From Streptomyces bauhiniae (GTDB lineage: Bacteria; Actinomycetota; Actinomycetes; Streptomycetales; Streptomycetaceae): a DNA stretch of 64,000 nucleotides. Positions 1 to 8,995 of this stretch are shown here, in pieces. Within the stretch, counting starts at the first letter, position 1. Each line of letters begins with the position of its first letter. A program made the position numbers and the translations under genes. The DNA is taken from positions 248,001-312,000 of the forward strand of contig NZ_SRRT01000002.1 in the NCBI RefSeq assembly GCF_004784475.1, read 5' to 3'. A model generated the notes under the pieces. That model did no database searches. It was not told the origin of the DNA and saw only the letters and a list, made by a program, of their open reading frames with translations.

Positions 1-245
1 CGCAGAGCCTTGGCGTCGGCGCCCGCCGCCGGGTCCTCGGTCTCCCAGACGGCGTCGATGTACGCGCCGTAGAAGTCGGTGACCCGCTGGGTGACATTGC
101 GCGGGTCGCCCTGGGCGGAGGTCGCAGCGGCGGGCCGGGCCGGGGTGGCGGCGGTGCCCGCGAGTGCCGGGGTGACGGCGGCCAGGGCGAGGCCCGTGGC
201 GAGGGCGACGGCGGTCAGCGGAGTCGTACGAATGCGGATGGACAT
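1..245 (-). CDS. Secreted protein of unknown function, 5' part only
   Basis: The reading frame runs off the left edge, so only the first 81 residues are visible. It starts with MSIRIRTTPL and a hydrophobic stretch (residues 9-25) ending in an Ala-rich cleavage zone near TPALA-GT (residues 25-31), a typical Sec signal peptide. An Ala/Pro-rich linker follows to about residue 45, then a probably helical segment (VTDFYGAYIDAVWE, residues 54-67). It lies 56 bp downstream of the desaturase gene on the same strand, so read-through is possible. I do not recognise the family from this fragment. Confidence 0.75.
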   Translation of the reverse strand, partial: MSIRIRTTPLTAVALATGLALAAVTPALAGTAATPARPAAATSAQGDPRNVTQRVTDFYGAYIDAVWETEDPAAGADAKAL

Positions 246-301
246 GTGTCTCGATTCCCCGGATTCCACGCGACCGGGCCGATCCCGGTCGTTGACGGTG
301 C

Positions 302-1315
302 CTAAGACCGCAATTCTCGCGCCCCGGTTCCCGGTTCCGGCGCTTTGTCCCTGCGGCGTCGCGCCCGCACCCGGCCGGCGTCGGGCCAGCGCACGTCGTA
401 GGCCCAGCCGAGGCCCTCGAACCAGCGGATCAGCCGGGCGCTGGCGTCCAGTTGACCGGTGAGAACCCCGTGCCGGGCGCTGGTCGGGTCCGCGTGGTGG
501 AGGTTGTGCCAGGACTCGCCGAACGACAGCGGGGCCAGCCACCACACGTTGCCGGAGCGGTCCCGGCTGCGGAACGGGTGGGAACCGGCCGCGTGACAGA
601 TGGAGTTGATGGACCAGGTGACATGGTGCACCAGGCAGATCCGCACCAGCCCGGCCCAGAAGAACGCCGTCGCCGCACCCGCCCAGGTCCCGGTGATCAG
701 TAGCCCCAGCAGGGCGGGCAGCGCCAGCGAGAGCACCACGAACACCCCGAAGCCCCGCGAGATCAGCCGGAGCGCCGGGTCCCGTTCCAGGTCGGGGGCG
801 TACTGGCTCGTAGAGGCGTGGTCGGTGTCGAAGAGCCAGCCGAGGTGGGCGTGGAACATGCCCTTGGCGAGCGCGCCCGGCGTGCGGCCGTAGCGCCAGG
901 GCGAGTGCGGGTCGCCGTCGCGGTCGGAGTAGCGGTGGTGCTTGCGGTGGTCGGCGACCCAGGTGAACAGCGGCCCCTGCACGGCGAGGCTCCCCGCAAC
1001 GGCGAGCGCGATCCGCAGCGGGCGGCGCGCCTTGAAGGAGCCGTGGGTGAAGTACCGGTGGAACCCTACGGTGATGCCGAGCCCGCTGACCAGGTAGAAC
1101 ACGGCGGCGAGCACCACGTCCACCGGGCTGAGCCCGTTCCGCCAGGCCAGCGGGACGGCGGCGAGGAGCGCGAGGAAGGGGACGGCGACGAAGACCCCGA
1201 TGAGGATCTGCTCGGCGTTGGGCCAGGACCACGCCCGGCCGAGGGGCGGTACGGCGTCCGGGCTCTGCGGCGCTTCCGGGACTTCCGGCACGGGCGGGAC
1301 CTTTCGGCTGGGCAC
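302..1315 (-). CDS. Acyl-CoA/fatty acid desaturase (delta-9 type)
   Basis: The 337-residue integral membrane protein has the three histidine boxes of membrane di-iron desaturases: HRYFTH (86-91), HRKHH (122-126) and HNLHH (269-273). Hydrophobic segments flank the boxes at about 38-57, 67-85, 103-118 and 190-230. The family inserts a cis double bond into saturated acyl chains with O2 and a ferredoxin or flavoprotein electron donor. The start is GTG without a visible ribosome site, 29 bp downstream of the ketoacyl synthase stop, so translation probably depends on the upstream gene. Pairing with a FabF-like enzyme suggests desaturation coupled to chain elongation. The family call is secure; the acyl substrate is unknown. 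Confidence 0.93.
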   Translation of the reverse strand: MPSRKVPPVPEVPEAPQSPDAVPPLGRAWSWPNAEQILIGVFVAVPFLALLAAVPLAWRNGLSPVDVVLAAVFYLVSGLGITVGFHRYFTHGSFKARRPLRIALAVAGSLAVQGPLFTWVADHRKHHRYSDRDGDPHSPWRYGRTPGALAKGMFHAHLGWLFDTDHASTSQYAPDLERDPALRLISRGFGVFVVLSLALPALLGLLITGTWAGAATAFFWAGLVRICLVHHVTWSINSICHAAGSHPFRSRDRSGNVWWLAPLSFGESWHNLHHADPTSARHGVLTGQLDASARLIRWFEGLGWAYDVRWPDAGRVRARRRRDKAPEPGTGARELRS

Positions 1316-1344
1316 GGGCGCTGGGTGGGCCCGGTGGGGAGTGA

Positions 1345-2598
1345 CTACTCGGCGGCGGTGAGGGCGAGTACGGCGTTCTGGCCGCCGAAGCCGAAGGAGC
1401 TGCTGATGGCGGCGCGCATCGGCGTGGGACGCGGGGCCTTGGCGACGACGTCGAGGTCGATGGCCGGGTCCTGGGTGTGCAGGTTGGCGGTGGGCGGGAT
1501 GAGCTGGTGGCGCAGGGTGAGGGCGGTGCAGGCGGCCTCGATGGCACCGGCGCCGCCGATGGCGTGGCCGATGGTGCCCTTGACGGCGGTGACCGGGGGC
1601 GGGCGGTGGAAGACCTGGTGGAGGGCGTTGTGCTCGGCGAGGTCGCCCTGCGGGGTGGAGGTGCCGTGCGCGTTGACGTGGTCGACGTCCTCGGGGGCGA
1701 GCCCGGCGTCGAGGAGGGCGCTGCGGATGGCGCGGGCGGCGCCGTCGCCGCCGGGGTGCGGGGAGGTGAAGTGGTGGGCGTCGCAGGAGGCGCCGTACCC
1801 GGCGACCAGGGCGGTGGGCCGGGCGGCGCGGGCGCGGGCGTCGGCGGTGCGTTCCAGTACGAGGACGGCGGCGCCCTCACCGAGCACGAAGCCGTCGCGG
1901 TCGCGGTCGAAGGGGCGGGACGCCTCGTGCGGGGCGTCGGCGCGGCGGGACAGGGCGCGCATCTGGGCGAAGCAGGCGGCGGTCATCGGCAGCCGGGCGG
2001 ACTCGCTGCCGCCGGCCAGGACGAGGTCGCAGGCGCCGGAGAGCAGCAGGTCGCGGGCGAGGCCGATGGCGCTGGTACCGGAGGCGCAGGCCGTCGAGAC
2101 GACCAGGTTGGGCCCGGTGGCGCCAAGGTCGAGGGCGATCTCGGCGGCGGCCATGTTGGGCACGCTGCGCGGCAGGGCGAGCGGGGAGACCCGGTCGGGG
2201 ACGCGGGCGGCGAGCCGGTCGAACTCGGCCTGCCAGCCCTGCATGGAGCCGGTGCCGACCCCCATGACGATGCCGATGCGCGGGCCGTCCCAGTCGCCGG
2301 GGGTGAGTCCGGCGTCGGCGACGGCCTCGCGGGCGGCGAGCAGGGCGAAGGTGGTGAAGCGGTCCAGGCGGCGGCTGAGCCGGTGCCCGAGCAGCCGGGG
2401 CGCGTCGAGGTCGGGCACCTGGCAGGAGAACGCCACGGGCAGTCCGTCGAGTCCGGGGTCGGCGGTGGCCGTGGAGGCCCCGGCGCACAGGCCCTCCCAG
2501 GCGGCCGCCTGTCCGACGCCGGCCGGGGTGACCAGTCCGAGTCCGGTGACGGCCACGGGGGCGCGCCGGGTCGCTTGACCTGCGTTCACGAGCTGCAT
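1345..2598 (-). CDS. Beta-ketoacyl-ACP synthase II-like (FabF family)
   Basis: The 417-residue protein has the full thiolase-fold condensing-enzyme signature: nucleophile Cys171 in STACASG, His311 in NAHGTSTPQGD and Lys340/His345 in KGTIGHAIGGAG. This is the Cys-His-His triad of decarboxylating KAS I/II enzymes, which extend acyl-ACP with malonyl-ACP. Length is normal for FabF (about 410-420). No acyl carrier protein or chain-length factor lies beside it, which argues against an aromatic polyketide cluster. It is the first gene of a two-gene unit with the desaturase. The ATG has no ribosome site but lies 8 nt after a GATAAT -10 element, so the mRNA is probably leaderless. Confidence 0.92.
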   Translation of the reverse strand: MQLVNAGQATRRAPVAVTGLGLVTPAGVGQAAAWEGLCAGASTATADPGLDGLPVAFSCQVPDLDAPRLLGHRLSRRLDRFTTFALLAAREAVADAGLTPGDWDGPRIGIVMGVGTGSMQGWQAEFDRLAARVPDRVSPLALPRSVPNMAAAEIALDLGATGPNLVVSTACASGTSAIGLARDLLLSGACDLVLAGGSESARLPMTAACFAQMRALSRRADAPHEASRPFDRDRDGFVLGEGAAVLVLERTADARARAARPTALVAGYGASCDAHHFTSPHPGGDGAARAIRSALLDAGLAPEDVDHVNAHGTSTPQGDLAEHNALHQVFHRPPPVTAVKGTIGHAIGGAGAIEAACTALTLRHQLIPPTANLHTQDPAIDLDVVAKAPRPTPMRAAISSSFGFGGQNAVLALTAAE

Positions 2599-2606
2599 GA
2601 GCGGTG

Positions 2607-2612
2607 ATTATC
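2607..2612 (-). promoter_or_regulatory. -10 element of the ketoacyl synthase/desaturase promoter (leaderless)
   Basis: GATAAT on the minus strand ends 8 nt before the ATG at 2598. The position fits transcription starting at or just before the start codon. No convincing -35 hexamer is visible upstream. Confidence 0.45.
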
Positions 2613-2708
2613 CGGACCTCGCGCGCACTCCCCCGGCCGCCACGACCCGTTCGGCCCAGGACGCCACGGGCTACCACCCGGATGCCCGAACGTCCTTGAC
2701 GCGCCGCG

Positions 2709-3026
2709 TCATTTAGGGCCGGTGGCCGGGAGCGCGGCGGGCGCGGCCGGACGGCGGCGGGGCCGGGACCGGCCGGGGCCGTTCTGGCTGAGCAACGCCT
2801 CGGCTGCGAGGCGGAGTTGGCGGGCGGTGGTGCGGCAGGCGGCGGCCTGGCGGGCGAGGGTGGGGCGGCTCCACTCCGGGGCGGCGGTGCGGCCGTTCAG
2901 GGCGGCCGCGGTGGCGAGGAGGCGGCGGGCGTAGCCGTCCATCAGGTCGGCGTCGGTGCGCAACTGGGCTATGCGGTCGAGGAGTTCGGCGGCGATCGGG
3001 TGGGCGGGCGTGGAGTGGCTCACCAT
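2709..3026 (-). CDS. Small helical hypothetical protein
   Basis: The 105-residue protein starts MVSHSTPAHP and looks entirely helical up to about residue 80 (IAAELLDRIAQLRTDADLM; ARQAAACRTTARQLRLAAEA). A basic, proline-rich tail follows (SRPRRRPAAPAALPATGPK). There is no signal peptide or membrane segment. The gene starts 22 bp after the stop of the large lipase/ADC-like fusion on the same strand, so the two are probably co-transcribed and the small protein may be a partner of the large one. I do not recognise its family. Confidence 0.7.
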   Translation of the reverse strand: MVSHSTPAHPIAAELLDRIAQLRTDADLMDGYARRLLATAAALNGRTAAPEWSRPTLARQAAACRTTARQLRLAAEALLSQNGPGRSRPRRRPAAPAALPATGPK

Positions 3027-3048
3027 GACGGCTCCCGGTGGCGGAGGT

Positions 3049-5127
3049 TCAGCGCGGCAGGACGGCGCCCGCGGCGCGGTGGACCATGAACTGCGGGCAG
3101 GCCACGACGAACAGCGGCCGGGCGGTGTCGATGCCGAGTCTGCGCAACTGCCCGGCCATGGGTTCGGCGGCGGCCGTGTCCAGCCGGAGGCGCACCCCGG
3201 CCCCGGCGTGCAGCCGGGGGCGCGCGGAGGTGCGGATCGCGGTGCGTACGGTGCTGTCGCCGCGCCGCCCGTACAGCGCCCAGTCCGGCTCGGGGCAGCG
3301 CACGCCGGGTCCGAGGCGGCCGAGGACGGCGATGCCGAGGCCGGGCGCGCTGAGCCGGAGCCGGGGGCCGGTGAGGTGGACCTCGGCGGCGGCGCGTATC
3401 GCGGGCTGCCCCCAGACCTCGCGGGCCGCCACGCGGGCCTCCTCGGTGGTGACGGCGAGGGAGAGGACGTAGCGGCCGGTGCGGCGCAGGTCGGCGCGGC
3501 GCAGCAGGTCGGTGGCGAAGTCGGCCGGGCGGGGCCGCCACAGGTCGTCCACCGGGACGGACAGCGCGATCTCGGTGTACGGGCCGAGGGTGGAGCAGCG
3601 GTGCTCGTACAGCGAGAGCACGGCGAGGGTGCGCCGGCCGATCCCGCTGGGCCGCATCCAGGGCACGTCGGGCAGCAGGGCCCGTACCGCCTCGGTGTCG
3701 ACCGGGAAGCAGAGGTGTGCGGCGGCGGAGTCGTGGTAGCGCACGGGCACGCCGACCGGGCCGGTGGTGGTCGGCACCGAGGAGGTCGGCAGGGTGAGGA
3801 AGGGGTGGCCCTCGGGCGGGTGCGCCGGGTCCTTGAGCTGGTACGCCTGGCTGCGCACGACCGGACCCCGGTACGGCGTGAGGGCCTCGTCGAGGTGGGC
3901 GCGGGCCTCGGGGGCGACGGTGCGCAGATGGCCGATGTACTCGCGCAGCAGGTGGGACTCCGGGAAGGCGCGGGTCGGGCCGGTGTAGCGGGCGTCGTAC
4001 CGGTTCGGGTGCGGGTCGGCGGGGGCGGCGGCCGGGACGAGGTCGTGCTCGTTGGTGACGTGGCCGACCCAGGTGCGGGGGTCGGCGGGGCGTCCGGCGG
4101 GGTCCGGCGCGCCGACCGCGATGACATGGGTGAGCCGGTAGGCGCGGCAGAACCCGGCGTCCCGCGCGAGGTTGAGCAGCGCGGTACCACCCTCGCCGTG
4201 CCCGATCAGGGCGAGTTCGGCGCCGCGCGGGATGCCGTGCTCCTCGATCGCGGGCCGCAGCGCGCGGGTGTACGGCGAGTCGGCGGTGAGCTGCTCCCGC
4301 CAGGCGCCAACCACATCACGCGGGGAGCCGTGCCGGGGACGGCCGGAACTGGTGCCGGGGGCCTGGACGACGTACCGGACCACACCGTCGGGACCGCGCA
4401 CGTTCTGCACCAGGACGCGGCCCTCGGGGGCGAGGGTGTCGATGTTGCGGAGGAAGCCGAGGAGCGAGCCCTCGGTGGCGAGGGTCTGCTTCTCCCGGTC
4501 GGTGAGGTCGACGGCCTCGGCGGCGCGCTGCTCCCCGTCGGTCTCCGGTTCCGTGGGCGGCTCGGCGTCCAACAGGGCACGAACACCCAGGAGTTCGTCC
4601 AGTACGGGGGTGAGCGCGGCGAGGGCGCGCTGGGCGCCGGGGTCCTGGAAGAGGGCGCGCAGGGCGCGTACGGCCTCGCGGTCGCCCTTGGTGCCGAGGG
4701 CCTCGGTGAGGCGGCGCATGCCGGGGTCGCGGGCCAGCTCGGGGTGGCCGGCGAGCACGGCGGCGATGCGCAGCCGCAGCGCGGTGACGGCCATCAGCGC
4801 GGCCAGGGGCTCCCCGCCCCGGCGGGCGCCGAGCAGCCGCGCGATCCTTCGGCGCGCGGCACCGGCCGGGGCGCCCAGGCCGCGCGGGTCCGTCAGGGCG
4901 CGCAGCAAGGCCCAGCGGGCGGTGAGTCCCGTACGGGGGTGGCGGGCGGCGCGTCTGTGGGGTGGGGCGAGCAGCGCGTCCGCGGTGCGTTCGGCGACGG
5001 CGCGTACGCCGTCGGCGACCTCGGCGACCTCGCGGGCGCCGTCGCGCAGGAGTTGCTCGGTGGTGCGCTGGTCGGCGTCCTGCCCGCCGGGCGCGGGCCG
5101 TCCGGGTGCGTGGCCGTCCGCTCGCAT
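3049..5127 (-). CDS. Degenerate alpha/beta-hydrolase (lipase-like) fused to an acetoacetate-decarboxylase-like domain
   Basis: The gene encodes 692 residues. The ATG at 5127 was chosen because GAGGGAG lies about 6 nt upstream; longer in-frame openings have non-coding composition. Residues 20-215 are Ala/Arg/Leu-rich and helical. Residues 216-415 resemble a lipase-type alpha/beta hydrolase: ALIGHGEGGTALLNLA (306-321) is the nucleophile elbow, and NEHDLVP (359-365) with later histidines (392, 400) fits the acid and base positions. In GxSxG the serine should be at 311, but glycine is there, so the hydrolase is probably inactive. Residues 455-692 resemble the acetoacetate decarboxylase superfamily (SLYEHR..LGPYTEIALSVPV; later VWGQPAIRAAAEV), with no clear Schiff-base lysine. 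The architecture is unusual and its function is unknown. Confidence 0.72.
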   Translation of the reverse strand: MRADGHAPGRPAPGGQDADQRTTEQLLRDGAREVAEVADGVRAVAERTADALLAPPHRRAARHPRTGLTARWALLRALTDPRGLGAPAGAARRRIARLLGARRGGEPLAALMAVTALRLRIAAVLAGHPELARDPGMRRLTEALGTKGDREAVRALRALFQDPGAQRALAALTPVLDELLGVRALLDAEPPTEPETDGEQRAAEAVDLTDREKQTLATEGSLLGFLRNIDTLAPEGRVLVQNVRGPDGVVRYVVQAPGTSSGRPRHGSPRDVVGAWREQLTADSPYTRALRPAIEEHGIPRGAELALIGHGEGGTALLNLARDAGFCRAYRLTHVIAVGAPDPAGRPADPRTWVGHVTNEHDLVPAAAPADPHPNRYDARYTGPTRAFPESHLLREYIGHLRTVAPEARAHLDEALTPYRGPVVRSQAYQLKDPAHPPEGHPFLTLPTSSVPTTTGPVGVPVRYHDSAAAHLCFPVDTEAVRALLPDVPWMRPSGIGRRTLAVLSLYEHRCSTLGPYTEIALSVPVDDLWRPRPADFATDLLRRADLRRTGRYVLSLAVTTEEARVAAREVWGQPAIRAAAEVHLTGPRLRLSAPGLGIAVLGRLGPGVRCPEPDWALYGRRGDSTVRTAIRTSARPRLHAGAGVRLRLDTAAAEPMAGQLRRLGIDTARPLFVVACPQFMVHRAAGAVLPR

Positions 5128-5339
5128 CCGACGCTCCCTCGATTCAGTCGACGTACGACGGGATGCGACCGCGTCCGGCGGGACGCGGCCTCGTGCCCAT
5201 CGTCGGCCAGGGGTCCCGCGCCCGCACCTTCGTCCGGCGGGCGTCGGGTGTAGGGACCAGCGACTTTCCGGTCCGGCGCCGGGCGGGGCTGGGGCCGGGA
5301 GGGGTGTGCGCGGGTGCCGCCGAACGGGCGACCCCGGCG

Positions 5340-5792
5340 TCAGCCGGCCAGGCCCGCCGCGAGGACGGCGCCGAGTTCCCAGCACGCCTCGGTGTCCGCC
5401 TTGCCCGGTGCGCCGGTGACGGTGACCGGCTCGGCGGCGCGGCGCCAGCCCAGGCCGGTGGTGACGGTCTCGATCGCGCGGACGGCGCCGGTCACGTCGT
5501 TGCCGCCGTGCACCCAGTAGCCGAAGGGGCGGCCCCGGGTATCGTCCAGGCACGGGTAGTAGATCTGGTCGAAGAAATGCTTGAGGGCGCCGGACATGTA
5601 GCCGAGGTTGGCCGGGGTGCCGAGGAGGTAACCGTCGGCGGCCAGCACGTCGGAGGCGGTGGCGGCGAGGGCGGCCCGCCGGACCACGCGGACGCCCTCG
5701 ATCTCGGGCGCGGTGGCGCCGGACACGGCGGCCTCGAACAGTTCCTGGCAGTTCGGCGACGGCGTGTGGTGGATGATCAGCAAGGTGGGCAC
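5340..5792 (-). CDS. Flavodoxin-like NAD(P)H-dependent FMN reductase
   Basis: The 150-residue protein has a flavodoxin-like fold. The N-terminal strand LLIIHHTPSPNCQEL (residues 4-18) leads into a phosphate-binding turn, and YLLGTPANLGYMSGALKHFFDQ-type sequence in the middle is the usual flavin-contacting segment. Members bind FMN and reduce quinones, flavins or nitro compounds with NAD(P)H. The start is GTG at 5792. The gene is divergent from the methyltransferase at 5901, with a 108 bp shared upstream region. The specific substrate cannot be told from sequence. Confidence 0.82.
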   Translation of the reverse strand: MPTLLIIHHTPSPNCQELFEAAVSGATAPEIEGVRVVRRAALAATASDVLAADGYLLGTPANLGYMSGALKHFFDQIYYPCLDDTRGRPFGYWVHGGNDVTGAVRAIETVTTGLGWRRAAEPVTVTGAPGKADTEACWELGAVLAAGLAG

Positions 5793-5900
5793 GCCCGCAC
5801 CCTGCCCGGTAGGCGCTTCGGTCCGCAAACAGGGCTGCCCGGAGTGCGGGTATGGGTGCGACGATGCCGGGCATCGGTAGGGAACGTGAGAGGAGCCGTC

Positions 5901-6542
5901 TTGGCAGAGGAAGAGCAGCGGGCACCGGCGGCGGTGGTGTTCGACACGCTGGGCATCGCCTATGAGCAGGCGTTCGCCGCCTCCGGGCCGCATCTGGCCT
6001 CGCTGAGCTGGCTGGTGGACCATCTGATGCCGGGCAGCCGGGTGCTGGACGTGGGCAGCGGCACCGGCCGGCCCACCGCCGAGGCGCTCGCGCGGGCCGG
6101 GCACCGGGTGCTGGGTGTCGACGTATCGCCGGTGATGGTCGAGCTGGCCGCGCGGCAGGTGCCGGACGCCGAGTTCAAGGTGGCCGACATCCGTGAACTC
6201 GACTTGCAGGAAGGGTCGTTCGAAGCGGTCTGCGTGTACTTCTCGCTGCTCCAGATGTCCCGCGACGAACAGCGGGACGTACTCGCCTCGCTGGCGCGGG
6301 CGTTGCGGCCGGGCGGTCTCGCGGTGCTGGCCACGGTGCCGGTGGACGTGGCGGACGCGGAGACCGAGTTCATGGGGCAGCCGGTGCGGGTGAGCAGCTT
6401 CTCCCCCGACGACTTCGCCCAACTCGTCACGGACGCGGGCTTCTCCGTGCTGTCCGAGGCGCACGCCACCTTCGTGCCGGCCCACGCCGACGCCGGGCCG
6501 GAGCCGCATCTGTTCCTGTACTGCCGGCGTACGGCGCACTGA
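5901..6542 (+). CDS. Class I SAM-dependent methyltransferase
   Basis: The 213-residue protein has the standard Rossmann methyltransferase motifs: VLDVGSGTGRPT (motif I, SAM binding), VLGVDVSPVMVELA (motif II, acidic residue for the ribose), VADIRELDL (motif III) and LARALRPGGLAVLATV (post-motif strand). There is no membrane segment or signal peptide. The TTG at 5901 was chosen because AGGAG lies 5 nt upstream (5891-5895). The substrate is unknown and the neighbouring genes give no pathway. A bidirectional hairpin follows the stop. Confidence 0.87.
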   Translation: MAEEEQRAPAAVVFDTLGIAYEQAFAASGPHLASLSWLVDHLMPGSRVLDVGSGTGRPTAEALARAGHRVLGVDVSPVMVELAARQVPDAEFKVADIRELDLQEGSFEAVCVYFSLLQMSRDEQRDVLASLARALRPGGLAVLATVPVDVADAETEFMGQPVRVSSFSPDDFAQLVTDAGFSVLSEAHATFVPAHADAGPEPHLFLYCRRTAH

Positions 6543-6543
6543 A

Positions 6544-6571
6544 CCCCCGGCCCCCGCAAGGGAACCGGGGG
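6544..6571. terminator. Bidirectional hairpin terminator
   Basis: CCCCCGG (6544-6550) pairs with CCGGGGG (6565-6571) around a 14 nt loop. It sits between the convergent methyltransferase and DUF1996 genes. Confidence 0.6.
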
Positions 6572-6578
6572 CTCGGTC

Positions 6579-8603
6579 TCAGTACCGCAGACGCCGGGCG
6601 CGGAGCAGCATCACCAGGCCGGAGGCGGCCAGCATCACGCCGAGGGCGGCGGGCCACAGGTTGGCGCCGGTCTCGGCGAGGCCGCCGTTGCCCACGGCCT
6701 GCGGTTCCAGGTTCGCGGGCGGCGGGGTGGTGACGGCGGCGGCCTGTGCCGGGGCGGACTCGGAGACCTGGGGCGCGGCGGCGGTGGCCGGTGCGCTGGA
6801 CTCGTCCTGCTTGGCGGTGCCGCCCTGGTTCTTCGTGGTGTTGGCGGGCGCGGTCGTGGCGTCGGCGCGGGGGGCCTCGACGGGGTCGGACTGCGCGGGC
6901 TGCTCGGCCGGGGCGGTGTCGGCGGGCTTGGCGGGCTCCTCGGGCTTGCCGGGCTCCTCGGTGTTGCCCGGCTGCTCCGACTTCTCCGGCTGGGACTCGG
7001 CCGGCTGCTCGGGCTCGGCGGTCGCGCTCGGCTCGGCGGTGTTCTGGCCGCCACCGGGCTGCTCGCTGGGCTCGGCCGTCCCGCCGTTGCCGTTGCCGTC
7101 GTCGCCCTTGCCGTCATCGCCGGGGCCGCAGTTACGGCCGGAGTTGATGCAGTCGACCATGGTGCGCATCAGGCCCTCGTCGAAGACGTTGATGAAGTCG
7201 CCGTGGTCGGTGACCGGCTTGTGCTGCTGCTCCGGGAAGGAGTCGACCGCGAACAGCGGGGTGTTCTTCCCGCCGTCGTCCAGGCTCGGCGCGTCCACGT
7301 CGTAGACGATCCGCTGGACGAGCTGCGGGATGGCCTTGAACCCCTCGGGGCAGTTGCCCTGGGCGTCGGCGAAGGCCACGTGGGTGCGGTGGTTGGCGCT
7401 GTCGGCGTTACGGCCGTCCCAGCAGCTCTGGAAGTGGAAGCTGCGCACCACGTCACTGCCCGACGGGCACAACGGGTACTTGTCCTTGAGCTGCCGGTCC
7501 TCGAACCCGGTGCAGCTCCAGGAGGCGTTGGCGTTGGCGGGCCCGTTGACGAACGCCTTGGCGTCACCGGTGATGATGCGCAGCAGCCGCGGCATCTCGG
7601 TGACCTTGCCGCTCGGGCTGCCGACGAAGGTCAGGGTGACCTCCTTGGGCGTGACGATCTGGCCCGCGTTGCCCTCGGTGCCGCCGCCCGGCGCCCCGGC
7701 GTCCCGCTCCTGCGTGCCGTTCTGCAGGCGCAGCACCGGCCAGTAGTACGTGGACCTGTCGCCCTGGTCGGCGCAGCTCGTCTTGGCGTCGGCGAGGTCC
7801 TGGTCGCTGGCGAAGGCGGTGTTGGACTGGTTGCCGACGTAGTCGTGGAAGTGGTGGGCGCCGTTGGAGACACCGGGGGCCACGATCACGTTGTCCGAGT
7901 TGAACAGGCCGTTCTCGTTGACCCCGCACTCGGTGCGGAAGGTGCCGCCGGGGGGCGCCTTGGGGGCGTTGGGCTGTACGGAGTTGATGTCCGCGTAGTC
8001 GGCGGCGACGGGTCCGTTGCCGCCCTGGCCGGCGCCGCCGTTCTGACCCTGGCCCTGGCCCTGCTCCCCGCTGCCCTGGGAGGGCGCGGCGGATTCCTGG
8101 CCCGAGCCACCGGGCGCCGCCTCGGCGGGGCGCAGGGTGCAGGGGGCGAGCGCGTCGAGCTGGTCGGGGCGGTTCCCGGCGCGGCCGATGGCGTCGGCGA
8201 TACGGCCCAGGGTCGCGGTCCGCTTGTCCTTCAGCGGGTTCATCACCGAGTTGTCGGCGGCCGACGGGTCCTGCCGGAGCGCGTCCGCCGACTGCTGGAG
8301 CCGCTGGTACGCCTCCGCGATCTGCTGGTCCAGCGTGGCCAGTTCACGGTCGACGTCCCCTCGGGCCGCCTCCGGTACGTCGGTCAGCCGGGCGCCGACG
8401 TCGGGGCAGTCGATGGTGGCCATGCCGGCCGACCTGAGAGATGCGCCCGTCGCGTCGCCGGAGCCCTGTCCGCTCCAGCCTCCTTCGCTGGCCGACGCGT
8501 AGACGTTCGCCGCGACGAGGCCGCCGCCGCCGAGCATCAGCGCGACCGCGGCGAGGGTCACGCGTCGTGCGCCGGTCGGGCGCCTGCGCCTGTTCGGTTC
8601 CAA
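6579..8603 (-). CDS. DUF1996 surface protein with a LAXTG sortase signal
   Basis: About 674 residues. After a basic N-terminus ([13 protein letters not shown]) comes a signal/anchor segment ([20 protein letters not shown]). A helical region with CPDVGARL and [12 protein letters not shown] follows, then a Gly/Gln linker. A DUF1996-like domain occupies about residues 220-500 ([43 protein letters not shown]). A long Glu/Pro/Ala spacer ends in LAETG (642-646), a hydrophobic helix and RARRLRY. This is a sorting signal of the kind used by class E sortases in Streptomyces, so the protein is probably anchored to the wall. TTG at 8603 has AGGGG 6 nt upstream; ATGs at 8639 and 8657 are alternatives without a ribosome site. 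DUF1996 has no defined activity. Confidence 0.85.
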   Translation of the reverse strand: MEPNRRRRPTGARRVTLAAVALMLGGGGLVAANVYASASEGGWSGQGSGDATGASLRSAGMATIDCPDVGARLTDVPEAARGDVDRELATLDQQIAEAYQRLQQSADALRQDPSAADNSVMNPLKDKRTATLGRIADAIGRAGNRPDQLDALAPCTLRPAEAAPGGSGQESAAPSQGSGEQGQGQGQNGGAGQGGNGPVAADYADINSVQPNAPKAPPGGTFRTECGVNENGLFNSDNVIVAPGVSNGAHHFHDYVGNQSNTAFASDQDLADAKTSCADQGDRSTYYWPVLRLQNGTQERDAGAPGGGTEGNAGQIVTPKEVTLTFVGSPSGKVTEMPRLLRIITGDAKAFVNGPANANASWSCTGFEDRQLKDKYPLCPSGSDVVRSFHFQSCWDGRNADSANHRTHVAFADAQGNCPEGFKAIPQLVQRIVYDVDAPSLDDGGKNTPLFAVDSFPEQQHKPVTDHGDFINVFDEGLMRTMVDCINSGRNCGPGDDGKGDDGNGNGGTAEPSEQPGGGQNTAEPSATAEPEQPAESQPEKSEQPGNTEEPGKPEEPAKPADTAPAEQPAQSDPVEAPRADATTAPANTTKNQGGTAKQDESSAPATAAAPQVSESAPAQAAAVTTPPPANLEPQAVGNGGLAETGANLWPAALGVMLAASGLVMLLRARRLRY

Positions 8604-8995
8604 GATCGTCCCCTGCGGGTCGTGGTCGGTGGGGGGCATGTGGCGCCCCACACCCATACGCGGGGTGGTGCCGGTGTGTTCAGCGCGGCCCGGATTTCAT
8701 GGCGAACTCTCAAGAAAACTGCGCCACATGAGGCATGGAAGGCCACGCGCGCACCTGTACAAAGGAGTTGAGCGCCTAGTGTGCCCATCCGAACACGGCG
8801 GCGAACATCACAAATACGTATCGGACATTCCACCCGGTGACCTTCACACGAGTGACACAAGTTGGCTAGGTTGACGGCAGGCCGCCCGGCTCCCCGTCCC
8901 CAGGAGCCCGTAGCGGCGTCCGGTACGGGAGATTCGACCGACGTCCGGGCGCGCCGGCCCAACTGCCCTGCGGGGCAAGGAAGGAGTCGTCTCCC
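8604..8995. other. Divergent intergenic region between two cell-surface genes
   Basis: This 392 bp region separates the DUF1996 protein and the NlpC/P60 protein. The middle (about 8690-8870) is relatively AT-rich for this genome and carries the promoter at 8843-8872. I looked for a ydaO (c-di-AMP) riboswitch, which is common upstream of Streptomyces wall hydrolases, but could not identify its conserved core. Confidence 0.6.
8843..8872 (+). promoter_or_regulatory. Putative promoter of the NlpC/P60 gene
   Basis: TTCACA (8843-8848) and TAGGTT (8867-8872) are separated by 18 bp, a plausible SigA-like pair. They would give a leader of roughly 115 nt before the ATG at 8996. Confidence 0.4.

Noticed and set aside
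1345..2598. Start of a type II polyketide cluster
   Set aside because: There is one ketosynthase but no chain-length factor, acyl carrier protein or cyclase; its neighbour is a desaturase.
4962..5900. Long upstream extension of the methyltransferase frame
   Set aside because: It crosses the flavodoxin-like gene on the other strand and has non-coding composition. The TTG at 5901 has a proper ribosome site.
8604..8995. Possible ydaO (c-di-AMP) riboswitch upstream of the NlpC/P60 gene
   Set aside because: The position and the wall-hydrolase gene fit, but the conserved core and pairing elements were not found by eye. A covariance-model search would settle it.
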